Part shown: piece by piece, positions 51,142-59,785 of the stretch
Layout of the letters: each line of letters opens with the position of its first letter
Position numbering within the stretch: position 1 is the stretch's first letter
Source of the DNA: Candidatus Sericytochromatia bacterium S15B-MN24 CBMW_12
Lineage (GTDB): Bacteria; Cyanobacteriota; Sericytochromatia; S15B-MN24; UBA4093
Assembly: GCA_002083825.1 (NCBI GenBank)
Contig: DAZV01000057.1
Span: 1 to 64,000 of the forward strand
Direction: 5' to 3'
Length of the DNA: 64,000 nucleotides
Translations under genes and position numbers: made by a program
Notes under the pieces: generated by a model
Told to the model about the DNA's origin: nothing
Databases searched by the model: none
What the model saw: the letters and a program-made list of their open reading frames with translations, nothing else

Positions 51142-51160
51142 CCCTGAGCCTGTCTCAGGG
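51142..51160. other. Small palindrome 3' of the MFS gene
   Basis: CCCTGA and TCAGGG around GCCTGTC. This resembles the CCCTGAG...CTCAGGG-type intergenic palindromes common in GC-rich genomes. It lies at the end of the minus-strand MFS gene, next to hicB. No U-run. Confidence 0.45.
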
Positions 51161-52423
51161 ACTTTTGACTTGTGCGTGTCCCCGCTCCTCGTTGACCCTC
51201 GACAGCAGCAGCGACCCCACCAGGAAGAAGGCCGCCGTGCTGAGCAATCCCAGGCGGAGGTTCCCTGCCGTCACCTCCGCGATCGCCCCGAAACTCACCG
51301 GCCCCACGACCGCGGCCAACCTCAAGGTCATGCCCCAGAACCCATAAAACTCCGCCGCCCGCCCTGGCGGCGTCAACAGTCCCAGCAGCGCGCGTCCCAC
51401 GCTCTGGCTCCCCCCCAGCGCGACCCCGACCCCCAGTGCCGCTAGCCAGAATCCAGGACGGGTCTGAGCGCCGAAGGCCAGCCCCAGGGACGCGATCCAG
51501 AGCGCCAGGCTCAGACCGAGCGCCGGAACCGACCCCAGGCGATCCTGCAGCTGTCCGAATCCGAAGGCACCGCCCGCTGCTGCCAGGTTGAGCACCAGGA
51601 TCAGCCCCATGGTTTCCTGTGTCCCGAAGCCGAAGACCTCCGTGGCGTATACCGCCGCCAGCACGATGACCGTGAAGGTGCCGCTGGCATAGACGAACGC
51701 CGAGGCCAGGAACCAGCGCAGGTCCGCCAAGCCTCTCAGCTGCTTTCGGGTTCGCTCCAACCTCCCCAGTCCCGACCGCAGGAAGCCCCCTTCTCTCGAT
51801 GTGTGGCCCCGCTCGGGAACCCAGAGGAAGGTCGGCAGGGCCGCCAGACCGTAGCACAGGGCCACGACCCCCATGGCGATTGGCACCGCCTTTGCCGGTT
51901 CCAGCCCGAATCGCGCCGCGGCTTCGATGGCTGCCAGGCAAATCCCCAATACCGTGATGCCTCCGAGGTATCCCAGCGACCAGCCGAATGCTGAGACGCG
52001 CCCCAGGTGGCCCTCAGGGGCTATTTCCGGGAGGAAGGCCGATATCAGGTTCTCGCCGGTGGCGAAGGCCAGGTTAGAGAGCACGATCAGCCCCATGGCC
52101 CAGGCGATGCTCCCCGCTCCCGTCAGACCCAGCATGGCGGTCGAGAGGACGCAAATGCCGGTCGAGACCGCGAGGAAGCGCTTCTTGGAGGCGGTGGCGT
52201 CGGCGAAAGCTCCGATCAGGGGGGCGCTCAGGATCACCAACCCGTTCGACAGCCCCAGGGCCAGCGTCCAGAGCAGGGTGGCCCGCCCCGTCCCCAGTTC
52301 GCCCGCCACCACCCCCACGAAGTACGCGTTGTAGACGGCCGTGAGGACCACCGTGGTGTAGCCCGAGTTGGCGAAGTCGTACATCGCCCAGCCCCAGATC
52401 TCCCGGCTTTGGTGCAGGCTCAT
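51155..52423 (-). CDS. MFS transporter, UMF1/Atg22-like
   Basis: A 422-residue membrane protein with about 12 hydrophobic segments. The N-terminal WGWAMYDFANSGYTTVVLTA is the signature of the UMF1 (Atg22-like) branch of the major facilitator superfamily, and GAFADATASKKRFLAV is the loop 2-3 motif. A cytoplasmic loop rich in Arg separates the halves (about 205-235). Substrate unknown; yeast Atg22 exports amino acids from the vacuole. Its ATG overlaps the stop of the upstream hydrolase gene (ATGA). Confidence 0.88.
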   Translation of the reverse strand: MSLHQSREIWGWAMYDFANSGYTTVVLTAVYNAYFVGVVAGELGTGRATLLWTLALGLSNGLVILSAPLIGAFADATASKKRFLAVSTGICVLSTAMLGLTGAGSIAWAMGLIVLSNLAFATGENLISAFLPEIAPEGHLGRVSAFGWSLGYLGGITVLGICLAAIEAAARFGLEPAKAVPIAMGVVALCYGLAALPTFLWVPERGHTSREGGFLRSGLGRLERTRKQLRGLADLRWFLASAFVYASGTFTVIVLAAVYATEVFGFGTQETMGLILVLNLAAAGGAFGFGQLQDRLGSVPALGLSLALWIASLGLAFGAQTRPGFWLAALGVGVALGGSQSVGRALLGLLTPPGRAAEFYGFWGMTLRLAAVVGPVSFGAIAEVTAGNLRLGLLSTAAFFLVGSLLLSRVNEERGHAQVKSP

Positions 52424-53547
52424 GGACTTCGGATGGAGAGCAGGGCGTCCAGGGCACAGCCGAGGAGGCGCATGTCGTTTACCGAGAGGCCGCCAAGATC
52501 CACGTGGCTGAGGCCGTTCACGAGGTGGAGCTGCGCATGGGGGGCTGCGCGGGCGAGGCGCATGCTCTCGGTGTAGGGGATGATCGGGTCGTCCATGCCG
52601 TGTACCAAAATTAGCCTGGCGGAGAGTTGGGACAGGTCATGGCGTGCCACGTCCAGGCCCGCGATTCCCGCCCGGATCTGGGGAGGCAACCGGTCGAATC
52701 GCTCGGCGACCTCGTCGGGGGTCGTCGCGGTCACGAAGGCATAGACCGTCCAGCCTTCATCCCCGAGCTGGCCGACCAGGTCGTCGATGGGGGCTTCAGG
52801 GTCTTCGATACGCCGCTCGGCCATGGTCTTGAGGAGCTGGCGGTCGTTAGGATCGGTGACCTGCTCCAGGTTGCTCATGACGTAGACCCATTTGCCGTAG
52901 GGATTGGGAGAACGCCGCTGCCACGGCCCACCGGGAGCCCGGAACTGGCCGGTGGTCACGAACGTCAGGACGTTGACCATGTCGTAGTACCCGCCCACGG
53001 CGAGGATCGAATCGACCCGATCGCGCAGGTCGGGCTGTAGTGCCGCCAGGATAGCGGGTCCGACCGCGTAGCTCACGGCGGCCAGTCCCGCCCTGCCATC
53101 CGGAGCCAGCCGTTCCTGGGAGATCAGGAAGCGGAAAGCGTCCGCCACCTCCATGGTATCCTCCGGGCGAACGCGGAGGTCTCGCACCCCCTGCATGTCC
53201 GGGACCAGGACCGTGAAGCGCGCCCGGCTCAAGGTGGTGGCGAGCGCGACGAGACGGGGATCGTCCTTGCCCGCCCGCGCCGCGCCGGGGACCACCACGA
53301 GGCCCGCTCCCGGGGCGACTCCCGGCATGTAGAGATCTCCCCAGTAGGATCGTCCCTGCACGCTGAAGGGGATCGTCTTGCGCGTGGGCGCGGGGGTCAT
53401 GGCCTTGAATTGGCTGCGGTCGGCTCCGGCGGCCAGATCCTGCATGACGAGCAGGGCCTCGGCGCTCGGCAGGAGACATGCTCCTCCCCAGAGTTGCCCG
53501 CAGCTGGTCATGAGGATCACGACGGCCAGCAGGATGGCCCGGCGCAA
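52420..53547 (-). CDS. Exported alpha/beta-hydrolase-like protein
   Basis: A 375-residue protein with an N-terminal signal sequence (about 1-22) that may form a lipobox (VILMTSC). The alpha/beta-hydrolase core follows (about 60-370): oxyanion region GLVVVPGAARAG, nucleophile-elbow-like GLAAVSYAVGPA (Ser present, second Gly displaced), acid region ILVHGMDDPIIPY and His in NGLSHVDLGG. Substrate unknown. The TTG start lies 1 nt after the stop of the ACP-FAAL-PlsC gene, and its stop overlaps the MFS start, so it is co-transcribed with both. Confidence 0.75.
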   Translation of the reverse strand: MRRAILLAVVILMTSCGQLWGGACLLPSAEALLVMQDLAAGADRSQFKAMTPAPTRKTIPFSVQGRSYWGDLYMPGVAPGAGLVVVPGAARAGKDDPRLVALATTLSRARFTVLVPDMQGVRDLRVRPEDTMEVADAFRFLISQERLAPDGRAGLAAVSYAVGPAILAALQPDLRDRVDSILAVGGYYDMVNVLTFVTTGQFRAPGGPWQRRSPNPYGKWVYVMSNLEQVTDPNDRQLLKTMAERRIEDPEAPIDDLVGQLGDEGWTVYAFVTATTPDEVAERFDRLPPQIRAGIAGLDVARHDLSQLSARLILVHGMDDPIIPYTESMRLARAAPHAQLHLVNGLSHVDLGGLSVNDMRLLGCALDALLSIRSP

Positions 53548-53548
53548 G

Positions 53549-56398
53549 TCAGCTCTCCACCGGGATTTCGCCCGACAGCCTCAGGATGCTCTGGTAGGTC
53601 GCGTCTCTGAGCTTGATGGCTGTCGCCCAGTCCGTTCCCTCGGGCATCAAGGGCTCGCCTATGGCGAGGATAATGGCTCCGGGCCGTGGCTTCCAGCAAT
53701 CGGCCGGCATCATCTCCCGCGTTCCGCGAAGGCCTATCGGAAGGATCGGCACCCCGACGTGGGCCGCGACCTGGAAGGCTCCCATGCGGAAGGGACGCAA
53801 TCCTGGCGCCCGCCCGATTCCGCCTTCCACGAAGACGACGACCGATTCCCCTTCCCTTACGGTTTCCTCGACTTTCGCGAGGTCTTGAATCCCCCTTCGC
53901 ACGTCTTGCCGCTCGACGAACCTCACTCCGAGCCTGTCGAGGAAGAGGCGGATGCTGCGGTAACGGGTAAATTCGCGCTTGGGAGTGTAGGTTACCGACT
54001 CGGGAAGCGTCGCTGCCAGGGCCAGGACATCGAGGTAGCTCGCGTGATTCGCCGCCATCACGCAAGGCCGGCAATCGTCGAGCCGCTCCGCACCTTCGAC
54101 CCGGAGCGAGATGCCGGCCATGCGCAGGATGAATCTCGCCATTCGTCGAACGATTCTCCGGTTCCGGGGCGGCGAGCGTGAGACCAGGATCATGCCGCCT
54201 CCCGCGAGCATGGCCCCGCCGAAGATCCCCCATAGGAGCGCCGCATAGAGGGAATGGCCCAGCCATGCGGCTCCCTGGCGGATTCGGGGCTGAAGGCCTT
54301 GCAGGCGCAAGGAGATGACCTGTTGCCAGACGGGCTTTTCTTGGCCGAGTTCCCCCCGTAGGTAGAGTTCCCGGCAGGTCGAGCGCCGGATTTTTCCGCT
54401 GGCGGTCTTGGGAGCGGAGTGAGGCGGTCCGAAGAGGATCTCGTCGGGTGCGGCGTTCAGGACATGGAGGGAAAGCTCCTGGATTTGCTGCTGGAGCGCG
54501 CTCAATCTCTCTTCTCGGGTTTCGGACGTTTCGGCGAAGACCACCAGTTTCTCGGTTCCGTGCGCGGGATCCGGGCTGCCGAAGACCGCGACGCCGTTGG
54601 GGACGACGCCGTTCAAGCCGCTCACGGCTTCCTCCAGGGGCTCCGGGAAGAGGTGCTGTCCTCCGCGGATGATCACGTCCTTGGCGCGACCGGTCACGAA
54701 GAGCTCTCCGTCGGCCATGTAGCCCATGTCGCCGGAGTCCAGCCAGCCGTCTCGGCGGAGTTTTCGGGTGGCCTCGGGGTTGCGGTGGTAGCCGGGAGTG
54801 CTGGAGGGGCCCGAGAATTCGACGCGCCCGACGATGCCGTCGGCGGCCGGCTTCCCTTGGTCGTCGACGATACGGACGTGATGTCCCGGTAAGGGCTTGC
54901 CGCAGGACACGAGGGCGATAGCGGTCGGATCCCCCTCTGCTGCGGGGGCGGCCCGGCCTTCTTGCAGGAAGGGTTCGCGTCGGAGCGAGACGATTCGCGG
55001 CCCGCGGCCCGGTGGGGTGAGGGTGAGTCCGACGGCGGACTCGGCGAGCCCGTAGGCGGGCGTGAGGGCCTTGGGATCCAGCCCGTAGGGCGCGAAGCGG
55101 GCCGTGAAACGCGCGAGGGTCTCGGGGTTCACGGGTTCGGCTCCGCTCACGGCGATTCGCAAGGAGCTGAGGTTCAGGCCTGAAAGGTCTTCGTCGCGGA
55201 TCTGGCGGGCGCAGAGCTCGTAGGCGAAGTTGGGGGCTGCCGTGAGGGTGCCGCGTTGCTCATGGATGGCGCGAAGCCAGCGCTCGGGCCGGGCGAGGAA
55301 GGCGAGCGGGCTCATCATCACGGCGGGCATGCCGAAGTAGAGGCTGCCGAGCCATGCGCCAATCAGCCCCATGTCGTGGTAGAGCGGAAGCCAGCTGACG
55401 AAGACGTCCTGCGCCGAGAGGTCGGCGGCTTGGCCCAGGGCCCGGAGGTTGGCGAGGAGGTTGGCGTGGGTGAGGATGACTCCCTTGGGCTGTCCGGTGC
55501 TTCCCGAGGTGTACTGGAGGAGGGCGGTGGCTTCCGGGCGGGCTCCGAGGATCGGGGGTTCGATTGCGCCTTGCTGGAGTTCCCGGGGGGTGGCGATCGC
55601 CTTCAGGCTCGGCACCAGGGGGCGAAGCAACGGATCCAGGCGCCTGGCTGCCTCCACCGTGACCAGCAGCTTGGCCTGGGCGTTCGAGAGGATGGCTGCC
55701 TGGCGGCGTAGATGGTCGGCGATCGCTTCCTTGCGGTGAGGGGGATAGAGCGGAACGGGAATCCCCCCCGCGAGCAGGATCCCGAAGAATGTCGTGAAGA
55801 ACTCCCGCTGGGTCGGGAGCATCAGCGCGACGGTATCGCGGGGCCCCACCCCGCGTGCCCTCAGCCTTCCGGCCAGGATCGCGGCCTCCTCGTAGAGCAT
55901 GCCGTAGGAGAGGTCTTCGCGCCCGACCTCGGACAAGAGCCGGAGGTGGATGCGATCGGCATCCTGTCGGACATGCCATTCCAGGGCCTCGATCAAGGTT
56001 TGAGCATCGATTGGGGCCTGGGTGGGGGCCGCGCGGGGGAGCGGAGGGGCCTGACGCTCGACGGCTGGCGCTTGGGCGCCGGCATGGGAGAGGGCCCTCA
56101 CGAGATCGCGCGGGGTTTCGGCGGCGATCGCCGCTTCGGCATCGAGGCGGATCCGGAAACGCTGCTCCAGCCGGGCGATCATTTCCACCCGGCTCAGGCT
56201 GTCCAACCCGAAGTCGCGATCCAGCGAACTGTCGAGCGTCAGCATCCGTCGGCGCAGGCCGGAATGCAACTCGGAGGTCAGCTCGCCGAGGATCTGCATC
56301 ACGATTTCCGCGTGGGAATCGGGACTCGGTTCTGCGGCAGGACGTTGCGATGGGCGATCCGGCGGGCGATCCGGTGGGTGATCCGGTGGGTGATCCAT
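53549..56398 (-). CDS. ACP-FAAL-PlsC fusion protein
   Basis: A 949-residue multidomain lipid enzyme. After a Pro/Asp/His-rich N-terminus encoded by 12-bp repeats, an acyl-carrier domain (about 25-105) has the phosphopantetheine serine in DFGLDSLSRVEM. A fatty acyl-AMP ligase-like domain (about 130-690) has LLQYTSGSTGQPKGVILTHA, LTPAYGLAESAVG and GWLDSGDMGYMADGELFVTG. After a short membrane-like segment (about 725-745) comes a PlsC acyltransferase with NHASYLD (HX4D) and FVEGGIGRAPG. A plausible route is activation of a fatty acid, transfer to ACP, then acylation of a lipid acceptor. GAGGGAGGGGG precedes ATG 56398; the open frame upstream is spurious. Confidence 0.88.
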   Translation of the reverse strand: MDHPPDHPPDRPPDRPSQRPAAEPSPDSHAEIVMQILGELTSELHSGLRRRMLTLDSSLDRDFGLDSLSRVEMIARLEQRFRIRLDAEAAIAAETPRDLVRALSHAGAQAPAVERQAPPLPRAAPTQAPIDAQTLIEALEWHVRQDADRIHLRLLSEVGREDLSYGMLYEEAAILAGRLRARGVGPRDTVALMLPTQREFFTTFFGILLAGGIPVPLYPPHRKEAIADHLRRQAAILSNAQAKLLVTVEAARRLDPLLRPLVPSLKAIATPRELQQGAIEPPILGARPEATALLQYTSGSTGQPKGVILTHANLLANLRALGQAADLSAQDVFVSWLPLYHDMGLIGAWLGSLYFGMPAVMMSPLAFLARPERWLRAIHEQRGTLTAAPNFAYELCARQIRDEDLSGLNLSSLRIAVSGAEPVNPETLARFTARFAPYGLDPKALTPAYGLAESAVGLTLTPPGRGPRIVSLRREPFLQEGRAAPAAEGDPTAIALVSCGKPLPGHHVRIVDDQGKPAADGIVGRVEFSGPSSTPGYHRNPEATRKLRRDGWLDSGDMGYMADGELFVTGRAKDVIIRGGQHLFPEPLEEAVSGLNGVVPNGVAVFGSPDPAHGTEKLVVFAETSETREERLSALQQQIQELSLHVLNAAPDEILFGPPHSAPKTASGKIRRSTCRELYLRGELGQEKPVWQQVISLRLQGLQPRIRQGAAWLGHSLYAALLWGIFGGAMLAGGGMILVSRSPPRNRRIVRRMARFILRMAGISLRVEGAERLDDCRPCVMAANHASYLDVLALAATLPESVTYTPKREFTRYRSIRLFLDRLGVRFVERQDVRRGIQDLAKVEETVREGESVVVFVEGGIGRAPGLRPFRMGAFQVAAHVGVPILPIGLRGTREMMPADCWKPRPGAIILAIGEPLMPEGTDWATAIKLRDATYQSILRLSGEIPVES

Positions 56399-56399
56399 G
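56352..56399 (-). repeat. Four tandem 12-bp repeats at the start of the FAAL fusion gene
   Basis: Four 12-bp units with the pattern GGGYGATCCGGY, the last ending in the start codon, encode the Asp-His/Arg-Pro-Pro repeats at the N-terminus. Confidence 0.8.
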
Positions 56400-56481
56400 C
56401 CCCCTCCCTCGCGGCTCGGCGATGACTCCTGGAGGCCATGCTCGCGATGAGGCTTGGGATTGTCAACGCCCTTCCGGCAGG

Positions 56482-57063
56482 CTAGTCGTCCACCGGAGCG
56501 CTCAGGGTCAGGGTCTTGAATTCGACGCGGAGTCCGACGGCGGGGCCGGACAGCCAGTTGGTGTTGGGAAAGTAGAGGTACCCCGCCGAGAGTGCCGTGC
56601 GAACGCCACCGCCGAAGTAATTGGAGAGCGAGAGACGCGGCTCGAGAACCAGGCTTGCCTTGGTATTGGTTTCGGTGGTGCCGGTGGCAGCTGCTCCGAC
56701 CAGCAGGTTCATGTCGTAACCCCATCCGGGGTGGAATTTCTGGTCGAATCCGGCGACCATTCCGGCGTAGATGAGGTTGTTCTGGGCTTGGCCGGATCGA
56801 TTGAGGGTGCCGCCGTAGCCCGCCGCTCCGAGGTAGAAGGATTGGCTCATGTAGTTGACGCCACGGCCGCCGATCAGCATGCCGAAGTGATCTTGGGTGG
56901 TGTAGAAGGCCTTGAACTCGGGGCCTGATTGGCCCATGGTCTGCTCGAGCGAGCGAAGTTCGAGGCCGGAGAGATCCCGCAGGACCTTGGCCGAGGCCGG
57001 CGGTGCGAGCCAGAGCAAGGTCAAGGAGAGGAGCAAGAGCTTGGTGATGCGGTGACGCGGCAT
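56482..57063 (-). CDS. Exported beta-strand-rich protein
   Basis: A 193-residue protein with a clear Sec signal peptide (LLLLSLTLLWLAPPASA, cleavage near residue 25). The mature part alternates polar and aromatic residues as in an outer-membrane barrel (FGMLIGGRGVNYMSQSFYLG, LVLEPRLSLSNYFGGGVRTA, GLRVEFKTLTL). It ends in Asp-Asp rather than the usual C-terminal Phe. No family assigned. AAAGGAGG 5 nt before the ATG. It lies 83 nt upstream of the ACP-FAAL-PlsC gene on the same strand. Confidence 0.6.
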   Translation of the reverse strand: MPRHRITKLLLLSLTLLWLAPPASAKVLRDLSGLELRSLEQTMGQSGPEFKAFYTTQDHFGMLIGGRGVNYMSQSFYLGAAGYGGTLNRSGQAQNNLIYAGMVAGFDQKFHPGWGYDMNLLVGAAATGTTETNTKASLVLEPRLSLSNYFGGGVRTALSAGYLYFPNTNWLSGPAVGLRVEFKTLTLSAPVDD

Positions 57064-57180
57064 GACGGCCTCCTTTCGGCAATACGCTATCCGCCCCTAA
57101 CCTACCAAGCGATCGCACAGCGAACTAGCGCTCAGATGGAGAAGGATCTTGGTCGCGTCGGTTGCCGGGGGGAGAAACGC

Positions 57181-57211
57181 CGCGAGGCCGGGGGCGAACC
57201 CCGGCCTCGCG
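57181..57211 (-). terminator. Hairpin terminator of the HhH lipoprotein gene
   Basis: A 13-bp perfect stem, CGCGAGGCCGGGG facing CCCCGGCCTCGCG, 5-nt loop, 13 nt beyond the stop. No U-run. Confidence 0.7.
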
Positions 57212-57224
57212 AAGGATGAAGGTG

Positions 57225-57770
57225 TTACTGGTCGTTGGAGAGGGTCGAGGGCATGGCTTTGGCCGAGTCGACCCACTTGGTGACGGTGCTGAGGGTGGGG
57301 CTGTGGTCGACGAACTTGGGGGCGAAGGTGTTGGCGACACCCAGGCGGTCGTGAAGGTTGGCGGGGACGCGGCGGGCCAGTTCCGCGGCGGAGGTGATGC
57401 CAACGGAGGCGATGAGGTTGCTCTGGCGGGGGCCGATTCCCTTGATCGTCATCAGTTCGACCTTTTGGGCCCAGCCGAGGACGAGCTTGTAGGAGATGCC
57501 GGTGGTCTCGGCGAGCTTTTGGCGCTTGTAGCGCGTGCTGGTGGCGGCGAGCAACTTGTCGGTGTTGGTCACGCCGGCTTCGCGCAGCTTGGTTCCGTAG
57601 ACCGGGCCGATGCCGAGGATGTCCTCGATCTTGTAGGCGCGATCCGCCTCGACGATGCCGCTTTCGAGCGCTTCGACGTTGGCCACGGGTGCGGGGGTAC
57701 CGCAGCCTGCGAGCATTCCGAGCGAGGCCAGAAGCATGCTGCCGATGACGAGGGAGTTGATGCGCGCCAT
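57225..57770 (-). CDS. DUF4332-like helix-hairpin-helix lipoprotein
   Basis: A 181-residue lipoprotein with lipobox MLAGC near residue 22. The mature part carries two helix-hairpin-helix-like motifs (IEDILGIGPVYGTKLREAGV and LMTIKGIGPRQSNLIASVGI), the layout of DUF4332 proteins. HhH motifs usually bind DNA, so a lipid-anchored form is odd; it may bind extracellular DNA or use the fold for protein contacts. A phased TTAA repeat lies 34-55 nt upstream and a strong hairpin follows. Confidence 0.75.
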   Translation of the reverse strand: MARINSLVIGSMLLASLGMLAGCGTPAPVANVEALESGIVEADRAYKIEDILGIGPVYGTKLREAGVTNTDKLLAATSTRYKRQKLAETTGISYKLVLGWAQKVELMTIKGIGPRQSNLIASVGITSAAELARRVPANLHDRLGVANTFAPKFVDHSPTLSTVTKWVDSAKAMPSTLSNDQ

Positions 57771-57802
57771 GGAAACCTCCTATAAGCGAAGCGAAATGAT
57801 TT

Positions 57803-57825
57803 CTTAACTCTTGTTTAATGCTTAT
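57803..57825 (-). promoter_or_regulatory. 11-bp-phased TTAA repeat upstream of the HhH lipoprotein gene
   Basis: TTAA cores at 57804-57807 and 57815-57818 are exactly 11 bp apart. On the minus strand the site reads GATAAGCA, TTAAACAAGAG, TTAAGAAATC; the first TAA is 8 bp from the next, the same irregular spacing seen once in the array at 37612-37692. Confidence 0.55.
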
Positions 57826-57905
57826 CGGGGGTTTCGGTCGGGATCTTGCGTGACCGATCGAAATTTCTCGGCGATCGGCCGGCGCTTCTTAAAATTTCGG
57901 CGGGC

Positions 57906-58271
57906 TCAGGCGCGGGGGCTGCCGTCGCAGGACGCCTCGGCGATGATGTCTCCGAACGGCAGATCGGAGGGCGGCGAGAACGGTTCATGGCAATTCGGGT
58001 CTGCTTGGCATGCCAGCGACCCGGTTTCGCCCGATTGAATAGCCTGGATGAGCGATTCTTGCTCCACCATCCGGGTGGAAAGGGAGTGATCCGGAGCGAA
58101 AGGTTCGCGCACCTTGAGGCGCGCGGGGTAAGCGGGTTCGCCTCGCCCGATCGGAACCGGATCGCCGAACTGCTTCAACCGGTCGTCCTGGAAGGGAAGT
58201 CGGGGATCTACTTTCTTGCCCAGGTGCTCGACCGGGGGATCCGGGGTCCAACCCATGGCGCTGTCGGGCAT
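57906..58271 (-). CDS. Hypothetical protein
   Basis: A 121-residue frame with a good ribosome binding site (GAGGAGGAG before ATG 58271). It is rich in Pro and Asp, with short hydrophilic stretches (RLPFQDDRLKQFGDPVPIGR) and three cysteines near the C-terminus (SLACQADPNCHE and EASCDGS). No signal peptide, no family recognised. It lies 80 nt downstream of the M23 peptidase gene on the same strand and may belong to that operon. Confidence 0.5.
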   Translation of the reverse strand: MPDSAMGWTPDPPVEHLGKKVDPRLPFQDDRLKQFGDPVPIGRGEPAYPARLKVREPFAPDHSLSTRMVEQESLIQAIQSGETGSLACQADPNCHEPFSPPSDLPFGDIIAEASCDGSPRA

Positions 58272-58351
58272 GCTCGGCTCCTCCTCGTGATGGTTGAAAA
58301 TCCCACCATGTCATGATCGACGAGAAAAAGCAGCCGGCAGGCGGAGCGCGC

Positions 58352-59161
58352 TCAGCCCTCCCAGATTCCCGCGACGTCGTTTCTTCGAAAGGGCAGGCTG
58401 AGCCGGAGGAGCGGGCGATCGTCGAAGTTCTGCCAGCCCGGACCGCGGCTGAAACGCGGGGGGGCTATGACCGAGAGCGGTGGAACGAAGTTGGGGCCCA
58501 GCACCGGATCCTGCCGGAAAGCTGCCAGCACGTCGTCTTTCGAGATCTCGTCGAGTGGCAGGTCCAGGTCGAGCGGGGTGACCCCGTCGTGGGGCATCGG
58601 GCGGCCGCCTTCCCAGAATCCGGGTGTTCGATCATCCTCGGTGCCGGAGTAGGGATCGATGGGTACCGCGTCCACCAGGAGACCGAAGTGAAGGTGGGGT
58701 GGAACCCAGGGCCAGAAGCGCTCGATGGCGCTGCCGGTTCCTCCGCTGCGGGCGAGTGGTTCGCCGCGATCGACCGAAGCTCCTTCGGCGACGAGGAGCT
58801 CGCTCAGGTGGTGGTAGGTCGTGGCGTAGCCACCGCCGTGATCCAGCCAGAGGAAGTGTCCGCCGACAGGCTCCCAGCCGATCTTCAGGACGCGTCCGCG
58901 GGCCGGCGCCACGACGGGCGTGCCTACCGGGACGACGAAGTCGGTACCCAGGTGCTTGTCGTAGGTGCGTCGGGTGCCGCGCCAGTCGCGGCAGGTGGTG
59001 ACGGCGAAGACCATTGGGTAGGCGCGCTCGCGGCAGGTCCGGTCGAAGTAGACGTAGATGGGTGCCAGAGGCCAGCGCGGGGGAAGGCCCAGGTAGGTCG
59101 GCAGACTGAGGTCCGGGCGTAGCAGGGAAAGGGTCGAGGGTGAGAGGTCGATTGCGCGCAT
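58352..59161 (-). CDS. M23-family (LytM) metalloendopeptidase
   Basis: A 269-residue LytM protein. The zinc ligands are present: His and Asp in KHLGTDFVVPVG and the HxH in PPHLHFGLLV, with the intervening AEGASVDRGEPLARSGGTG turn. It cleaves peptidoglycan cross-links. No classical signal peptide is visible, so either export is unusual or the true N-terminus is different. The start lies 2 nt after the transglycosylase stop, so the two cell-wall hydrolases are co-transcribed. Confidence 0.85.
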   Translation of the reverse strand: MRAIDLSPSTLSLLRPDLSLPTYLGLPPRWPLAPIYVYFDRTCRERAYPMVFAVTTCRDWRGTRRTYDKHLGTDFVVPVGTPVVAPARGRVLKIGWEPVGGHFLWLDHGGGYATTYHHLSELLVAEGASVDRGEPLARSGGTGSAIERFWPWVPPHLHFGLLVDAVPIDPYSGTEDDRTPGFWEGGRPMPHDGVTPLDLDLPLDEISKDDVLAAFRQDPVLGPNFVPPLSVIAPPRFSRGPGWQNFDDRPLLRLSLPFRRNDVAGIWEG

Positions 59162-59163
59162 GG

Positions 59164-59670
59164 TTACTTTTTCGGGGCGCCCAGGAGCATGCGGCTGTAG
59201 CGCGTGCTGCGGACGCCGCGGCTGGCGACGTAGATGGGCCCATGCAGGTAGGCCGAGAGTCCTCGGTGCAGGTCTCCGTTGAACTCGTCGACGTACTCGC
59301 GCAGGATCCGGCAGCCGAAATCGATGTTGGTGCTTGGATCGTAGAGGTTCTCTCCGCGCTTGGCGTGGCCCTTGCGGACCTGCATCAGCCCCAGCGCGTC
59401 CATGTGGCTGGTTTCGCGGGGGTTGAAGTCGGATTCGAGCTTGATGATCTTGGCGATGAGCAGGGGGGGGAGCTTGTACTTCGCCGCCTTGGCCTTGACG
59501 ATGGGGGCGTAGGCCTTGGCCTTAGCGGTTCCCGCGTGCTGGACGATGTAGGCGTGAATCGGATCGGTGGGAGGCGTCGGGGCCTTGGTCGCTGCCGTCG
59601 CGGGCATGGCGAGGGCGAGGGCGAGTGCCAGGGCCAGGAACGCGCGTTTGAGCGGATTTCGGGTCGGCAT
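59164..59670 (-). CDS. Lytic transglycosylase (SLT domain)
   Basis: A 168-residue exported enzyme. The signal peptide is Leu/Ala-rich (FLALALALALAMPATA, cleavage near residue 26). The SLT domain carries the catalytic Glu in IIKLESDFNP, the ALGLMQV motif, and then NLYDPSTNIDFGCRIL and AYLHGP. It cuts glycan strands, complementing the LytM peptidase gene that follows. ATG 59670 is chosen (AAGGAGG 9 nt upstream); the longer frame has no signal peptide at its start. A perfect dyad lies just upstream. Confidence 0.9.
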   Translation of the reverse strand: MPTRNPLKRAFLALALALALAMPATAATKAPTPPTDPIHAYIVQHAGTAKAKAYAPIVKAKAAKYKLPPLLIAKIIKLESDFNPRETSHMDALGLMQVRKGHAKRGENLYDPSTNIDFGCRILREYVDEFNGDLHRGLSAYLHGPIYVASRGVRSTRYSRMLLGAPKK

Positions 59671-59693
59671 GCGCAGGATCCTCCTTCGTTGGG

Positions 59694-59718
59694 CAAGCGA
59701 GTGACTGACCCTCGCTTG
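59694..59718 (-). promoter_or_regulatory. Inverted repeat upstream of the transglycosylase gene
   Basis: CAAGCGAG faces CTCGCTTG across 9 nt, a perfect 8-bp dyad 24-48 nt upstream of the start. It could be an operator or leader hairpin. Confidence 0.45.
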
Positions 59719-59785
59719 AACGGAGTCCATCCTAGCACAGTCGACCGGGACACCTTTTACTCGTCCGTGAACGGGAGATGAAGCC

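Noticed and set aside
56399-57118. N-terminal extension of the ACP-FAAL-PlsC gene
   Set aside because: This stretch overlaps the exported-protein gene in another frame and lacks domain homology; the ATG at 56398 has a strong SD.
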